Source of the DNA: Solirubrobacterales bacterium
GTDB taxonomy: Bacteria > Actinomycetota > Thermoleophilia > Solirubrobacterales > Solirubrobacteraceae
Assembly (NCBI GenBank): GCA_013815355.1
Contig: JACDGG010000005.1
Span: 1 to 43,127 of the forward strand
Direction of reading: 5' to 3'
Length of the DNA stretch: 43,127 nucleotides
The number at the start of each line of letters is the position of its first letter. Positions within the stretch are counted from its first letter, which is position 1. The position numbers were made by a program, and so were the translations under genes. Below the pieces are notes generated by a model that saw only the letters and a list, made by a program, of their open reading frames with translations, was not told the DNA's origin and searched no databases. Below are positions 31,163 to 40,488 of the stretch, piece by piece.

Positions 31163-32044
31163 ATGCTGCTGCTAACGGGCGCGACCGGCCTGGTGGGCTC
31201 GACGCTGCTGCGCCGCCTGGTCGCCGAAGGCACCCAGGTCCGCTGTCTCGTGCGCGATCCACGTAGGCTGGGGCCCCTGCGCGTGCGCGTCCAGATCGCC
31301 CTCGGAGACCTGACCGATCCGCCTTCCTTCCGCAACGCGTTGCGCGGCGTCGAGACCGTCGTGCACCTGGCGGCGGCGATCCGCGATCAGCGCCGCGGCT
31401 CGATCGAGGAGCTCAACGGCATCGCCACCTGGCGCATGGTCGAGGCCGCTGAGCGCCGCGGGGTGGAGCGCTTCGTCTTCTTCAGCGCGCTCGGCGCCTC
31501 GCCCCACCACCGCACGCGGCTGCTGCGTGCCAAGGCACTCGCCGAGGAGGCGGTGCGCGAGGCGGGGCTGCGCTCGACGGTGTTCGCGCCCTCGATCATC
31601 TACGCGCCAGGTGACCCCTGGCTGACGCTGCTCGAACGTCTCGCGCTGCTGCCGGCGATGCCCGTCTCCGGTCGTGGACGCGCGGTCTTCCAGCCGATCT
31701 GGGCCGAGGACGTGGCCGACGCTGTGATCGCCAGCCTTCGCGACGGGGGCGCAATCACACACGAGCGGGTCGAGCTGGCCGGGCCGGAGACGCTCAGCCA
31801 CACCGAGATCGTGCGTACTGTCCTGCGCTCCTTGGGACGCCGCAGAGCCTTGCTGCACGTCCCCACGCCTCTCGTCTCCCGCGGCCTGCGCATGCTCGAG
31901 CGCCTCGCGGGACCCTCCGCGTTCGCGACCTGGGACGAGGCCGAGCTGATGGAGGTCTCGATGGTCTCGGCTCGCGGTGCGGCAGGCGCCGAAACGCTCG
32001 GTGTCACGCCTCAGCGCATGGCCGCGGTGCTCGGCACGCGCTGA
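31163..32044 (+). CDS. NAD(P)-binding atypical SDR (NmrA/NDUFA9-like)
   Basis: A 293-residue Rossmann-fold protein. 'LLTGATGLVGSTLLRRL' at residues 3-19 carries the TGxxGxxG dinucleotide motif; 'CLVRDPRRLG' follows, with 'VVHLAAAI' and 'RFVFFSALGA'. The Tyr-x3-Lys catalytic pair of classical SDRs is not obvious ('LLRAKALAEEAVREAG'), as in atypical NmrA/NDUFA9-like members. The C-terminal part includes 'PIWAEDVADAV', typical of this group. Candidate roles are a redox-sensing or quinone/lipid-related reductase. It is probably transcribed alone from the divergent region shared with the ferredoxin gene. Confidence 0.75.
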   Translation: MLLLTGATGLVGSTLLRRLVAEGTQVRCLVRDPRRLGPLRVRVQIALGDLTDPPSFRNALRGVETVVHLAAAIRDQRRGSIEELNGIATWRMVEAAERRGVERFVFFSALGASPHHRTRLLRAKALAEEAVREAGLRSTVFAPSIIYAPGDPWLTLLERLALLPAMPVSGRGRAVFQPIWAEDVADAVIASLRDGGAITHERVELAGPETLSHTEIVRTVLRSLGRRRALLHVPTPLVSRGLRMLERLAGPSAFATWDEAELMEVSMVSARGAAGAETLGVTPQRMAAVLGTR

Positions 32045-32125
32045 GCGGCCAGGAGCTGTGGCAAAACGCGGAGACAGTCCACGTCCAAGCTCTTCGACAA
32101 TGCGCGTACTCCGCCGACTAATGAG

Positions 32126-32150
32126 GTCTGTTAGCATTGCAGACTAGATT
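32126..32150 (+). promoter_or_regulatory. Palindrome and -10-like box before the RHH/Mrr_N-like gene
   Basis: GTCTG (32126-32130) and CAGAC (32140-32144) flank a 9-nt AT-rich centre, and TAGATT (32145-32150) directly follows as a possible -10, 24 nt before the ATG at 32174. The layout suits a self-regulating DNA-binding protein. The surrounding ~60 bp is distinctly AT-rich for this genome. Confidence 0.35.
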
Positions 32151-32173
32151 TAAAACAAGCTTCAAGGTTACCT

Positions 32174-32638
32174 ATGTGCCCATCCATTGATGCTGACGAC
32201 GAAGTCTTTGACGTAATTAAGAAGCATGCCGAGCCCTTTGTAGATACGCCCAACACGGTCCTGCGCCGGCTTCTCGGGCTTGATCAACCGCAAAGTCGGT
32301 CAACCGCCACAGCCGAGGCTGGTGAGCCGACCAGGCGCGCTGCGCCCGGATCGCTCTTGCCCGAGTCGGAGTACGAGATCCCGATCTTGCGCTTTCTAGC
32401 GGAGCGTGGTGGGCGAGCACCAAGCCGCGAGGCGGTTGACGCCGTCGGTGCCGCATTGGACAGCAAGCTCACCGAACTTGACAAGCAGGCACTTAAGTCC
32501 GGTGACATACGCTGGGAGAATCGGGCTGCGTTTGTGCGACTGCGCCTCGTCGAACGGGGCGAGCTTATGCGCGGGTCCCCCCGCGGCACTTGGGAGATCA
32601 GCGATAGAGGGCGCGAGCGGTTGCGATCCGCGACATGA
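32174..32638 (+). CDS. Small DNA-binding protein: RHH-like N-terminus plus Mrr_N-type winged helix
   Basis: A 154-residue protein. The N-terminus 'SIDADDEVFDVIKKHAEPF' followed by 'DTPNTVLRRLLGL' resembles the SeqA-like ribbon-helix-helix segment seen on restriction-associated proteins. After a linker, residues ~65-150 look like the winged helix of Mrr-type proteins: 'ILRFLAERGGRAPSREAVDAV', 'DIRWENRAAFVRLRLVERG' (in part), 'SPRGTWEISDRGRERL'. No nuclease domain follows. Such proteins often accompany restriction or defence genes or act as their regulators. Base composition is lower in GC than the neighbours and the spacing is looser, suggesting acquisition. It is followed 6 nt later by the coding sequence at 32645. 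Confidence 0.6.
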   Translation: MCPSIDADDEVFDVIKKHAEPFVDTPNTVLRRLLGLDQPQSRSTATAEAGEPTRRAAPGSLLPESEYEIPILRFLAERGGRAPSREAVDAVGAALDSKLTELDKQALKSGDIRWENRAAFVRLRLVERGELMRGSPRGTWEISDRGRERLRSAT

Positions 32639-32644
32639 AGTCCG

Positions 32645-33013
32645 ATGACTGCTCGGCCTGAACCGCTGGAGATCCTCGATCGCTTCTTCGCAGCCGCGAG
32701 AATCGCCCACGAGTATGCCTTCGATCTGCACCGCGAGCTCACGGAACTGCGCGCCGCGGACGCCCACACTCGCGAGCTCCTGCGCGAGTCAGCAGCCGTG
32801 GCCCTCGAGCGCATGCCACAGATGACACGCCGGCTGCGCGGTCTGGAACGCCAATGGGCTGAGCAAGAGCTGCTGGATCCGCTCGCAGCCGAGCGCACCA
32901 TCGAGCTTCTGAACAGCCACGTCGCGACGCTTGTCCCGGCACTTGCGGCGCTTCGCGCGCGACAGGATCAGATTGTCGCCGAGTTGCTCGATCGCATCAG
33001 GAGCACGCGGTAG
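32645..33013 (+). CDS. Small helical protein of unknown function
   Basis: A 122-residue protein, almost wholly alpha-helical and probably coiled coil ('AHEYAFDLHRELTELRAADAH', 'QMTRRLRGLERQWAEQELL', 'ALRARQDQIVAELLDRIRST'). I recognise no family. It lies 6 nt after the RHH/Mrr_N-like gene and is probably co-transcribed with it; a partner role (for example antitoxin-like or structural) is conceivable but unsupported. It converges with the small gene at 33017 with a 3-nt gap. Confidence 0.5.
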   Translation: MTARPEPLEILDRFFAAARIAHEYAFDLHRELTELRAADAHTRELLRESAAVALERMPQMTRRLRGLERQWAEQELLDPLAAERTIELLNSHVATLVPALAALRARQDQIVAELLDRIRSTR

Positions 33014-33016
33014 CCC

Positions 33017-33241
33017 TCAAGCCGACAGCCGCACGCTCGCGGCCTGCTCGTAGCGCTCCGCGAGCGCGAGGGTGGCGTCGCGTATCCCCTTTACGTCGCT
33101 TTGCTCAGCCTCGGCGCGCAGAAGCTGCGCGCGCGCGCGCAGCTTCTCTACGCTCTGTGTGCTGTCGCGCAGTCTGCTCTCCATCGCGTCGACCAGCCAC
33201 CGATCCTCGTCCTGCAACGCGGGCCAGGGTCGAACATCCAT
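33017..33241 (-). CDS. Small coiled-coil protein of unknown function
   Basis: A 74-residue protein: 'DEDRWLVDAMESRLRDSTQSVEKLRARAQLLRAEAEQSDVKG' is a long charged helix (quoted here by its ends: DEDRWLV to QSDVKG). On the minus strand TACACT lies 6 nt before the ATG, which fits a leaderless transcript. A 26-bp perfect palindrome falls inside the frame (33121-33146). Coding is plausible but not certain; a longer reading frame on the opposite strand covers the same DNA and has no recognisable features. Confidence 0.45.
   Translation of the reverse strand: MDVRPWPALQDEDRWLVDAMESRLRDSTQSVEKLRARAQLLRAEAEQSDVKGIRDATLALAERYEQAASVRLSA
33121..33146. repeat. 26-bp perfect palindrome
   Basis: The sequence from 33121 to 33146 equals its own reverse complement: GAAGCT arms around an alternating (GC)7 core. 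It lies inside the small minus-strand gene at 33017-33241. With no loop it would extrude as a cruciform or hairpin; the alternating GC core also favours Z-DNA. No T-run follows. Confidence 0.85.
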
Positions 33242-33353
33242 GTGGTAAGTGTAGCCCCGCCCGGCGCCGTGGGCATCAATCGGGCCAATCTGGCGGCAGC
33301 GCCCGTCATGAGAGGACCGGGCGGTGGGCCCGGAGTCGAAACAGCCGCGCGCC

Positions 33354-34796
33354 TCAGTCGCGAAGAGCCCCGGCCATCACGGGCCGCCGTCCAGCCCACG
33401 GCCGTGCCGCTTCCAGCTGGGCCGCGAGGGCAAGCAGCGCACCCTCGCCGGCAGGCCGACCGACGAGCTGGACACCCAGCGGCAGACCGTCGTCTCCCTC
33501 GAACAGTGGCACCGAAATCCCGGGCTGACCGGAGGCATTGAAGATCGGCGTGAACGGCGTGAAGACACCCGAGCGGGTGAAGGTCGCCATCGGGTCCGGG
33601 GCGGCGGTGTCGAGCGTTCCCAGCGGCAAGGGGCGCTCGGCGAGCGCGGGCGTCAGCAGCGCGTCGTAGGGCAGCAGGAAGGAGACGAGCTGGCGCGCGA
33701 AACCCTGCAGGCGCACGGCTGCGCCGAGCCCATCGATGGCGTTTAGTTTCTGAATCATCGAGTAGATCGCCCAGCTCATCGGCTCCATGTCATCCGCCGT
33801 CGGCGTGCGAGACGCGACGATCCCCGAGTAGGCGATCGAGAGCGCGATCTGGCTGGAGAAGACCGCGCCGAAGAGCTCCTGCAGCCCGGGGATCTGCCAT
33901 GGCGGCTCGACCTCCTCTACCTCGTGCCCAAGCGAGCGCAGGAGTTCGGCGGCATCATCGACGGCACGGGCGCACATCGGATCGACCGGCGTGCCCGGGA
34001 TCGGCGGAAGCGTCGTGGCCGCGATCCGCAGTCCGGCCGGCTCCCTTGCAGCGCTCTGCGCGAACGGCTCGGCGGGGTCGGGCGCCCACGTCGCATCTCC
34101 CGGCTCATAGCCGGCGAGCACGTCCAGGATCGCGGCGGTGTCGGCGACGGTGCGCGTGAGCACCCCGTCGATGCCGAGCGAGGAATCGCCGAGTTCCGGC
34201 GCGGCGGAGATACGTCCGCGGCTGGGCTTCAGGCCGACGAGGCCGCAGCAGGCGGCCGGGATGCGAACGGAGCCGCCACCGTCGTTGCCATGCGCAACCG
34301 GGAGCATGCCGCTGGCGACGGCCGCGGCGGCACCCCCCGAGGAGCCGCCGGGAGTGCGCTCCAGGTCCCAGGGATTGCGCGTGGGCCCGAACAGGCGCGC
34401 CTCGCTGACGGGCAGGATCCCGTACTCCGGCAACGTCGTTGTGCCGACGATTACGAAGCCCGCCTCCTTCAGCCGCCGCGTGATGTTGTGGTCGTAGTCG
34501 CACATGTTCTCGGCCATCAGCGAGCAACCGTAGGTCAGGCGCAGACCCTGCACGGGGCGGTTGTTCTTGATCGCGATCGGCACGCCCGCAAACGGGCGCT
34601 CATCGTCTCGGCCGATGCCGTCTGCGGTCTGCAGGGCACGCTCATCGTCGACATCGACGAACGCGTTCAACGAGGGGTTGAGCTCCTCGATCCGCGCGAG
34701 CGAGATCTCCACCAGCTCGCGGGATGAGACCTCTCCCGAGCTCACCATGCCGGCGAGCTCGATCGCGGAGCGGAACATCAGATCGCTGTCGGGCAT
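33354..34796 (-). CDS. Amidase signature family enzyme
   Basis: A 480-residue amidase. The Ser-cisSer-Lys triad can be placed: Lys in 'VPIAIKNNRPVQG', the Gly/Ser-rich block 'TPGGSSGGAAAAVASGM' with the cis-Ser, and the nucleophile Ser in 'NDGGGSVRIPAACCGLVGLK'. It hydrolyses amide bonds of small molecules or peptides; GatA of the Glu-tRNA amidotransferase belongs to the same superfamily, but no gatB or gatC is adjacent and the C-terminal half is that of stand-alone amidases. A strong AGGAGG precedes the ATG. It is divergent from citrate synthase. Its substrate is unknown. Confidence 0.85.
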   Translation of the reverse strand: MPDSDLMFRSAIELAGMVSSGEVSSRELVEISLARIEELNPSLNAFVDVDDERALQTADGIGRDDERPFAGVPIAIKNNRPVQGLRLTYGCSLMAENMCDYDHNITRRLKEAGFVIVGTTTLPEYGILPVSEARLFGPTRNPWDLERTPGGSSGGAAAAVASGMLPVAHGNDGGGSVRIPAACCGLVGLKPSRGRISAAPELGDSSLGIDGVLTRTVADTAAILDVLAGYEPGDATWAPDPAEPFAQSAAREPAGLRIAATTLPPIPGTPVDPMCARAVDDAAELLRSLGHEVEEVEPPWQIPGLQELFGAVFSSQIALSIAYSGIVASRTPTADDMEPMSWAIYSMIQKLNAIDGLGAAVRLQGFARQLVSFLLPYDALLTPALAERPLPLGTLDTAAPDPMATFTRSGVFTPFTPIFNASGQPGISVPLFEGDDGLPLGVQLVGRPAGEGALLALAAQLEAARPWAGRRPVMAGALRD

Positions 34797-34943
34797 TGCT
34801 CCTCCTCGGGTGACGGTGCCGGCGAGCGCGGGCGAACGCGGGCTCGGCGCATGAGCCTACCCGCACACGCTTTCCTGCGAGGATATGGCTCTGCCCACAA
34901 GGCAGCCCACCCCGTCAAGCATCAAGCTCAGAAAGCGAGTGCC

Positions 34944-36041
34944 ATGAGCGCGGTTCAGCCTGCATCGGAGGTCCAGTCGGGCCTTGAAGGAGTCGTCGCC
35001 TTCGCCACGGAGATCGCCGAGCCCGACAAAGAGGGAGGGGCGCTCCGCTACCGCGGCGTCGACATCGAAGACCTCGTCGGCGCGGTCCCCTACGAGCAGG
35101 TGTGGGGGCTGCTGGTGGACGGGCACTTTGAGCCGGGGCTGCCGCCGGCCGAACCGCACGCGCTGACCGTTCGCTCGGGCGACCATCGCGTCGACGTACA
35201 GTCGGCCCTGGCGATGCTCGCACCCGAGTGGGGGTTCGGCCAGCTGATCGACATCTCCGACGAGGAAGCCCGCGAGAACCTCGCGCGCGCCTCGGTGATG
35301 GCGCTCTCCTTCGTCGCGCAGTCCGCACGCGAAGCGGGCCAGCCACCGGTCCCGCAGACCGAGGTCGACAAGGGCACGACCATTCCCGAGCGCTTCCTGA
35401 TCCGCTGGCGTGGCGAGGCCAACCCCGACCACGTCAAGGCGATCGACGCCTACTGGGTGTCCGCCGCCGAGCACGGCATGAACGCCTCCACGTTCACGGC
35501 TCGAGTGATCGCCTCCACCGGCGCGGACTGTGCCGCGGCGCTTTCTGGCGCCGTCGGCGCGCTCTCGGGCCCGCTGCACGGCGGCGCCCCCTCGCGCGTG
35601 CTGAAGATGCTCGAAGAAGTCGAACAGACCGGCAACGCCGAGAAGTGGGTCTCTGACGCGCTCGACCGCGGCGAGCGGCTGATGGGCTTCGGCCACCGCA
35701 TCTACCGCGCCGAAGATCCCCGTGCGCGAGTGTTGCGCAGGACCGCCGGCGAACTCGGCTCGCCCCGCTTCCAGGCCGCCGAGGCGCTCGAGAAGGCCGC
35801 GCTCGCCGAGCTTCACGCCCGCAGGCCCGACCGCGTGCTGGCGACAAACGTGGAGTTCTGGTCGGCTGTGATCCTCGACCTCGCCGAAGTGCCGCCGGAC
35901 CTGTTCACGCCGATGTTCACCTGCGCGCGCGTGGCCGGCTGGTCGGCGCACATCCTCGAGCAGAAGCGCGAGGCCAAGCTGATCCGCCCAACGGCGAAGT
36001 ACATCGGTGCGGGGCCACGCTCGGTGAGCGAGGTCGTCTAG
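34944..36041 (+). CDS. Citrate synthase
   Basis: A 365-residue citrate synthase condensing acetyl-CoA and oxaloacetate. Diagnostic blocks: 'LRYRGVDIEDLV', 'AEHGMNASTFTARVIAST' (first His), 'GALSGPLHGGAPSRVLKML' (second His), 'LMGFGHRIYRAEDPRARVL' (oxaloacetate-binding His/Arg) and 'VEFWSAVILDL' (active-site acid region). The ATG at 34944 starts the family-typical 'GLEGVVAFATEIAE'; an in-frame ATG at 34851 would add 31 unconserved residues and lies close to the divergent amidase. It could instead be a 2-methylcitrate synthase, as families overlap, but no prp genes are present. It ends before a bidirectional terminator. Confidence 0.9.
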   Translation: MSAVQPASEVQSGLEGVVAFATEIAEPDKEGGALRYRGVDIEDLVGAVPYEQVWGLLVDGHFEPGLPPAEPHALTVRSGDHRVDVQSALAMLAPEWGFGQLIDISDEEARENLARASVMALSFVAQSAREAGQPPVPQTEVDKGTTIPERFLIRWRGEANPDHVKAIDAYWVSAAEHGMNASTFTARVIASTGADCAAALSGAVGALSGPLHGGAPSRVLKMLEEVEQTGNAEKWVSDALDRGERLMGFGHRIYRAEDPRARVLRRTAGELGSPRFQAAEALEKAALAELHARRPDRVLATNVEFWSAVILDLAEVPPDLFTPMFTCARVAGWSAHILEQKREAKLIRPTAKYIGAGPRSVSEVV

Positions 36042-36086
36042 CCAGGGCTTACGCCAGAGTCGGCAAAGAGCCCGCCTCTGAACGGC

Positions 36087-36114
36087 AAAGGGCCCGGCAT
36101 CCGCCGGGCCCTTT
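36087..36114. terminator. Bidirectional terminator between citrate synthase and groEL
   Basis: AAAGGGCCCGGC (36087-36098) and GCCGGGCCCTTT (36103-36114) are perfect 12-bp arms around a 4-nt loop. The terminal A/T triplets give a short U-run in either direction. It serves the convergent citrate synthase and groEL transcripts. Confidence 0.85.
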
Positions 36115-36154
36115 CACCAATCTCATCAGCTGCGCGATCGCAGCCGAGAGCTCC

Positions 36155-37807
<1,653 letters not shown>

Positions 37808-37816
37808 TCAGTCTCC

Positions 37817-38107
37817 TTAAGACTCGACGCGGGCGAGGACATCGGACTCGCGAAGCACGAGCAGATCCTCCCCGTCGACCTTGATCTCGGTCCCGCCGTA
37901 CTTGCTGTAGAGGACCTCGTCGCCCTTCTTGACATCCAGCGGGATGCGCTTGCCGTCCTCGTCGAGCTTTCCGTCGCCGACTGCGAGGACCTTGCCCTTC
38001 TGCGGCTTCTCCTTGGCGGTCTCGGGGAGGACGATGCCACTGGCAGTGGTCAGCTCCTCCTCGATCGCCTGCACGATCAAGCGATCGCCCAGGGGCTTTA
38101 GCTTCAT
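37817..38107 (-). CDS. groES: Co-chaperonin GroES
   Basis: A 96-residue 10-kDa co-chaperonin that caps GroEL. It has '[16 protein letters not shown]', the mobile-loop region '[18 protein letters not shown]', '[20 protein letters not shown]' and '[11 protein letters not shown]'. The ATG at 38107 is the conserved start; the longer open frame runs into the CIRCE region. First gene of groES-groEL, transcribed from the promoter at 38218-38245 under HrcA control. Confidence 0.97.
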   Translation of the reverse strand: MKLKPLGDRLIVQAIEEELTTASGIVLPETAKEKPQKGKVLAVGDGKLDEDGKRIPLDVKKGDEVLYSKYGGTEIKVDGEDLLVLRESDVLARVES

Positions 38108-38180
38108 GTTGAAAAACCTCCGTCTTCTGAGAATGCGACCGGCTGCCCGCTGCCCTCTATTGACTGGCGAGCCGCCTCTT

Positions 38181-38207
38181 TTGGCACTCTCGTGGGGAGA
38201 GTGCCAA
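38181..38207. promoter_or_regulatory. CIRCE operator 1 (HrcA-binding)
   Basis: TTGGCACTC-N9-GAGTGCCAA, perfect 9-bp arms with the canonical 9-nt spacer; differs from the common TTAGCACTC form by G for A in both arms. It lies at or just past the expected groES start of transcription. Confidence 0.95.
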
Positions 38208-38217
38208 CTGCAAGCAC

Positions 38218-38245
38218 AATATATAGAAGATCCGGCGCGGTTCAA
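38218..38245 (-). promoter_or_regulatory. groES-groEL promoter
   Basis: On the minus strand, TTGAAC (complement of 38240-38245), a 16-nt spacer and TATATT (complement of 38218-38223). It stands between the two CIRCE operators, so HrcA bound at either site would block it. Confidence 0.7.
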
Positions 38246-38252
38246 GGGAGGA

Positions 38253-38279
38253 TTGGCACTCTCTCACGGAGACTGCCAA
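38253..38279. promoter_or_regulatory. CIRCE operator 2 (HrcA-binding, one mismatch)
   Basis: TTGGCACTC-N9-GACTGCCAA; the right arm has one change (C for G) against a perfect repeat. It lies upstream of the -35. Two CIRCE copies flanking the promoter suggest tight repression. Confidence 0.9.
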
Positions 38280-38320
38280 TGACTCCGACGCCATCCAGCG
38301 CCTAAAGACAGGCACTCGAG

Positions 38321-38719
38321 CTAGTTCTGCGCGCCGCCGAAGCCCTTCATGGCCTCGGTCATGCCGCTGGGGTTCTCGAGGATCTGCGAGAAGCGCACGA
38401 CGGTGACCGTGTCCTCGCTCGAGACCGAGCGCCCGTAGATCTGTTCGAGGAAGTTGATCAGCTCCTCGTGGCGGCGGAACTCGGGATTATCGTGCTTGAT
38501 GTCACGCGGGGAGAGCTCGCCGAGCTTCATCACCTCGACGTTGTCGATCACCGCTTCGAAGATCCGTTCGCGCGGGGAGTACTGGAAGCCGATCGTGACG
38601 AGCACGGATTCGTTCTTGCGGTACTTGCCCGACTTGTCGCCGAGGCGGATCGTGGCCGTCTTGCGCCCGCGCTTGAGCTCATCGGCGAAGATCGTCGAGT
38701 AGAAGTTCAGGACCTGCAT
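38321..38719 (-). CDS. ASCH-domain protein
   Basis: A 132-residue protein. The N-terminal 'FYSTIFADELKRGRKTATIRLGDKS' region (quoted in part) carries the G-x-KT-x-T-x-R motif of the ASCH fold, related to PUA and thought to bind RNA or modified nucleosides. 'GKYRKNESVLVTIG' and 'VEVMKLGELSPRDIKHDNP' fit the second half. It is read in the same direction as, and 12 nt after, the NUDIX gene, with which it may be co-transcribed. The biological role is not established. Confidence 0.68.
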   Translation of the reverse strand: MQVLNFYSTIFADELKRGRKTATIRLGDKSGKYRKNESVLVTIGFQYSPRERIFEAVIDNVEVMKLGELSPRDIKHDNPEFRRHEELINFLEQIYGRSVSSEDTVTVVRFSQILENPSGMTEAMKGFGGAQN

Positions 38720-38731
38720 CGCGACGGCAGG

Positions 38732-39196
38732 CTATCGGTCTTTATCGAGATAGGCGAGCGCCAGCGTGATCATCTCGCGCTCGGCGGCGTGGCTGAGCTC
38801 CTTCTCGGCCTGCGCAAGGGAGATCCAGCGGACCTCCTCGACCTCGTCGTCGTGGTCGGCGAAGTCGCCTTCGCGGAAGTCGAACAGGAAGAAGGAGACG
38901 CGCTTGCCGATCGTGCGGCCTTCGCGGCGATACCAATAGCGCGACTCACCGAGCTCCACGACGGGCTCAGCGAGAATGCCGGTCTCCTCACGCACCTCGC
39001 GCTCAGCCGCCTCAATCGGCGTCTCGCCGGGATCGACGTGGCCCTTGGGCAGCGCGAGCACACGCGAGCCGTCGGCGGCGCGCCGCGTTGGCACGATCAC
39101 GACCACCTGGCCGTCGCGCACGACGACGCCCCCGGCGGAGAACTCGCGCGCCTGCGCGCGGCGCCCGCCGCGGGTGCGCTTCGGCTTAGAAGACAT
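38732..39196 (-). CDS. NUDIX hydrolase
   Basis: A 154-residue protein. The NUDIX box is complete ('GHVDPGETPIEAAEREVREETGI', here by its ends GHVDPGET and EREVREETGI), preceded by 'SAGGVVVRDGQVVVI' and 'VLALPKG'. It hydrolyses a nucleoside diphosphate linked to a variable group; the fold resembles MutT/diadenosine polyphosphate hydrolases. The basic N-terminus (SSKPKRTRGGRRAQAR) is notable. Its start overlaps the end of the upstream Crp/Fnr-type gene by 11 nt, so the two are translated together. Confidence 0.88.
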   Translation of the reverse strand: MSSKPKRTRGGRRAQAREFSAGGVVVRDGQVVVIVPTRRAADGSRVLALPKGHVDPGETPIEAAEREVREETGILAEPVVELGESRYWYRREGRTIGKRVSFFLFDFREGDFADHDDEVEEVRWISLAQAEKELSHAAEREMITLALAYLDKDR

Positions 39197-39884
39197 ACTG
39201 CTTCAAGGCCTCCACGTCATGCACCACGAGGCGCCCGCGCCCCTGTGAGATGACCCCGGCGCGCTCAAGCACGGCCAGGAAGCGGCTTGCGGACTCACGC
39301 GAGGAGCCCGCAAGCTGCGCGAGGTCGGCCTGGGTGGCGGTGAGGAGCACGTCGCTTGAGTCCTTGCCGGCCACGATCTCCTGTTCGACCAGCTGGCTCA
39401 GCACGACCGCCACACGGCTCTGAACGGTCTGGAAGGACTGGCGCGAGAGGCGCTCGTTCATCTCGCGCAAGCGGCGCCCGAGCGCGATCACGAGCCGCGC
39501 GGCGATCGAGGGATGTTCGCTCATCAGCCGGCGCATGTCCGGGCCGAGCACGCCGACGACGCTCGTCGGCTCGACCGCCTCGACGGTGGCCGAGCGCAGC
39601 TCGTCCTCGAACATCGCGAGCTCGCCAAAGATGTCGCCCGGGCCAAACGTGGCCAGCGTGATCGTGCGCCCGTCGCCGTGGGTGCGGATCGCGCGGGCCT
39701 GGCCCTCGCGCACCACATAACAAGTGTCAGAGGCGTCGCCCTCGCGAAAGACGGCCTGTCCGGGCTCGAAGGCGCGCGGCACCGCGACCTCGGCGATCCG
39801 CTCGAGATCGGCCTGCTCGAGCGTGGAGAAGGCCGGGACCCGCCCGAGCAGCTCCACGACCTCGGCTGAGCGCGTCCTCCCCAT
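39186..39884 (-). CDS. Crp/Fnr-family transcriptional regulator
   Basis: A 232-residue protein. Residues ~10-125 are a cyclic-nucleotide-binding-type beta roll ('GQAVFREGDASDTCYVVREGQ' in part, 'FGPGDIFGELAMFEDELRSATV' in part); the phosphate-binding cassette reads 'FGELAMFEDELRSATVEA', close to the Gly-Glu-x-Ala...Arg-x-Ala pattern of cAMP binders. A C-terminal winged helix follows ('ATQADLAQLAGSSRESASRFL'). No FNR cysteine cluster is present. It is the first gene of a unit with the NUDIX and ASCH genes. It may respond to cAMP; target genes are unknown. Confidence 0.88.
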   Translation of the reverse strand: MGRTRSAEVVELLGRVPAFSTLEQADLERIAEVAVPRAFEPGQAVFREGDASDTCYVVREGQARAIRTHGDGRTITLATFGPGDIFGELAMFEDELRSATVEAVEPTSVVGVLGPDMRRLMSEHPSIAARLVIALGRRLREMNERLSRQSFQTVQSRVAVVLSQLVEQEIVAGKDSSDVLLTATQADLAQLAGSSRESASRFLAVLERAGVISQGRGRLVVHDVEALKQYVF

Positions 39885-39963
39885 TGCTCAACGGGATATC
39901 ACAACGGAGTTTGCCGCAGTCGAGCGGCACATCGAGACCCTCGGCGGCGCTATCGTCATCGCT

Positions 39964-40488
39964 ATGGCACCGCTCAGACGCGTCGCGATGTTCACACTCC
40001 TGGGATCGCTCTTCCTCGGCGGCGCTCCCGCCGTGGCCGGCGCAAAGGCACGCGTAACGAGCCACGCGCTGCTCCGATCCCACGAACTGTGGGCGACGAT
40101 CGACGTGTGCAACCCAAAGGATCAGCCCAACACGGTCGGCATCCGCGGCTCGATGCCGGGAGACGGCAGGGCGGGCGACAAGATGTACATGAGCTTTCGC
40201 CTGCAGATCATGAGCGCCGCCAAACGCTGGGTCGACCTCGTCGCGGGGGCCACTCCCGGATACGTGGCGGTCGGCAGCTCCGCCACCGCGCGCGAGGGCG
40301 GGCGCAGCTTCCAGCTCGTGCCGGTGGCCGGGAAGCCTGCCTCAGAGCTGCGCGGCGTCGTCAGCTACCAGTGGCGCCACGGCAAGACGGTGATCCTCAA
40401 GATCTCACGTCCCACGACCGCCGGGCATGAAGCGCTCGCGGGCGCGGACCCCGCGGGCTTCAGCGCCGCCAGCTGCCTCATCGGCTGA
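39964..40488 (+). CDS. Small secreted protein of unknown function
   Basis: A 174-residue protein. An N-terminal signal peptide ('RRVAMFTLLGSLFLGGAPAVAGA') is followed by a likely beta-sandwich ('ATIDVCNPKDQPNTVGIRGSM', quoted in part; 'MYMSFRLQIMSAAKRWVDL', 'FQLVPVAGKPASELRGVVSY' in part). Two cysteines (in 'DVCNP' and near the C-terminus 'SCLIG') could form a disulfide. The ATG at 39964 is used; the longer frame starts inside the divergent regulator. It overlaps the convergent phosphodiesterase gene by 11 nt. I recognise no family. Confidence 0.62.
   Translation: MAPLRRVAMFTLLGSLFLGGAPAVAGAKARVTSHALLRSHELWATIDVCNPKDQPNTVGIRGSMPGDGRAGDKMYMSFRLQIMSAAKRWVDLVAGATPGYVAVGSSATAREGGRSFQLVPVAGKPASELRGVVSYQWRHGKTVILKISRPTTAGHEALAGADPAGFSAASCLIG

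Noticed and set aside
33121-33146. The 26-bp palindrome as a terminator
   Set aside because: It lies inside a reading frame, has no loop and no following T-run.
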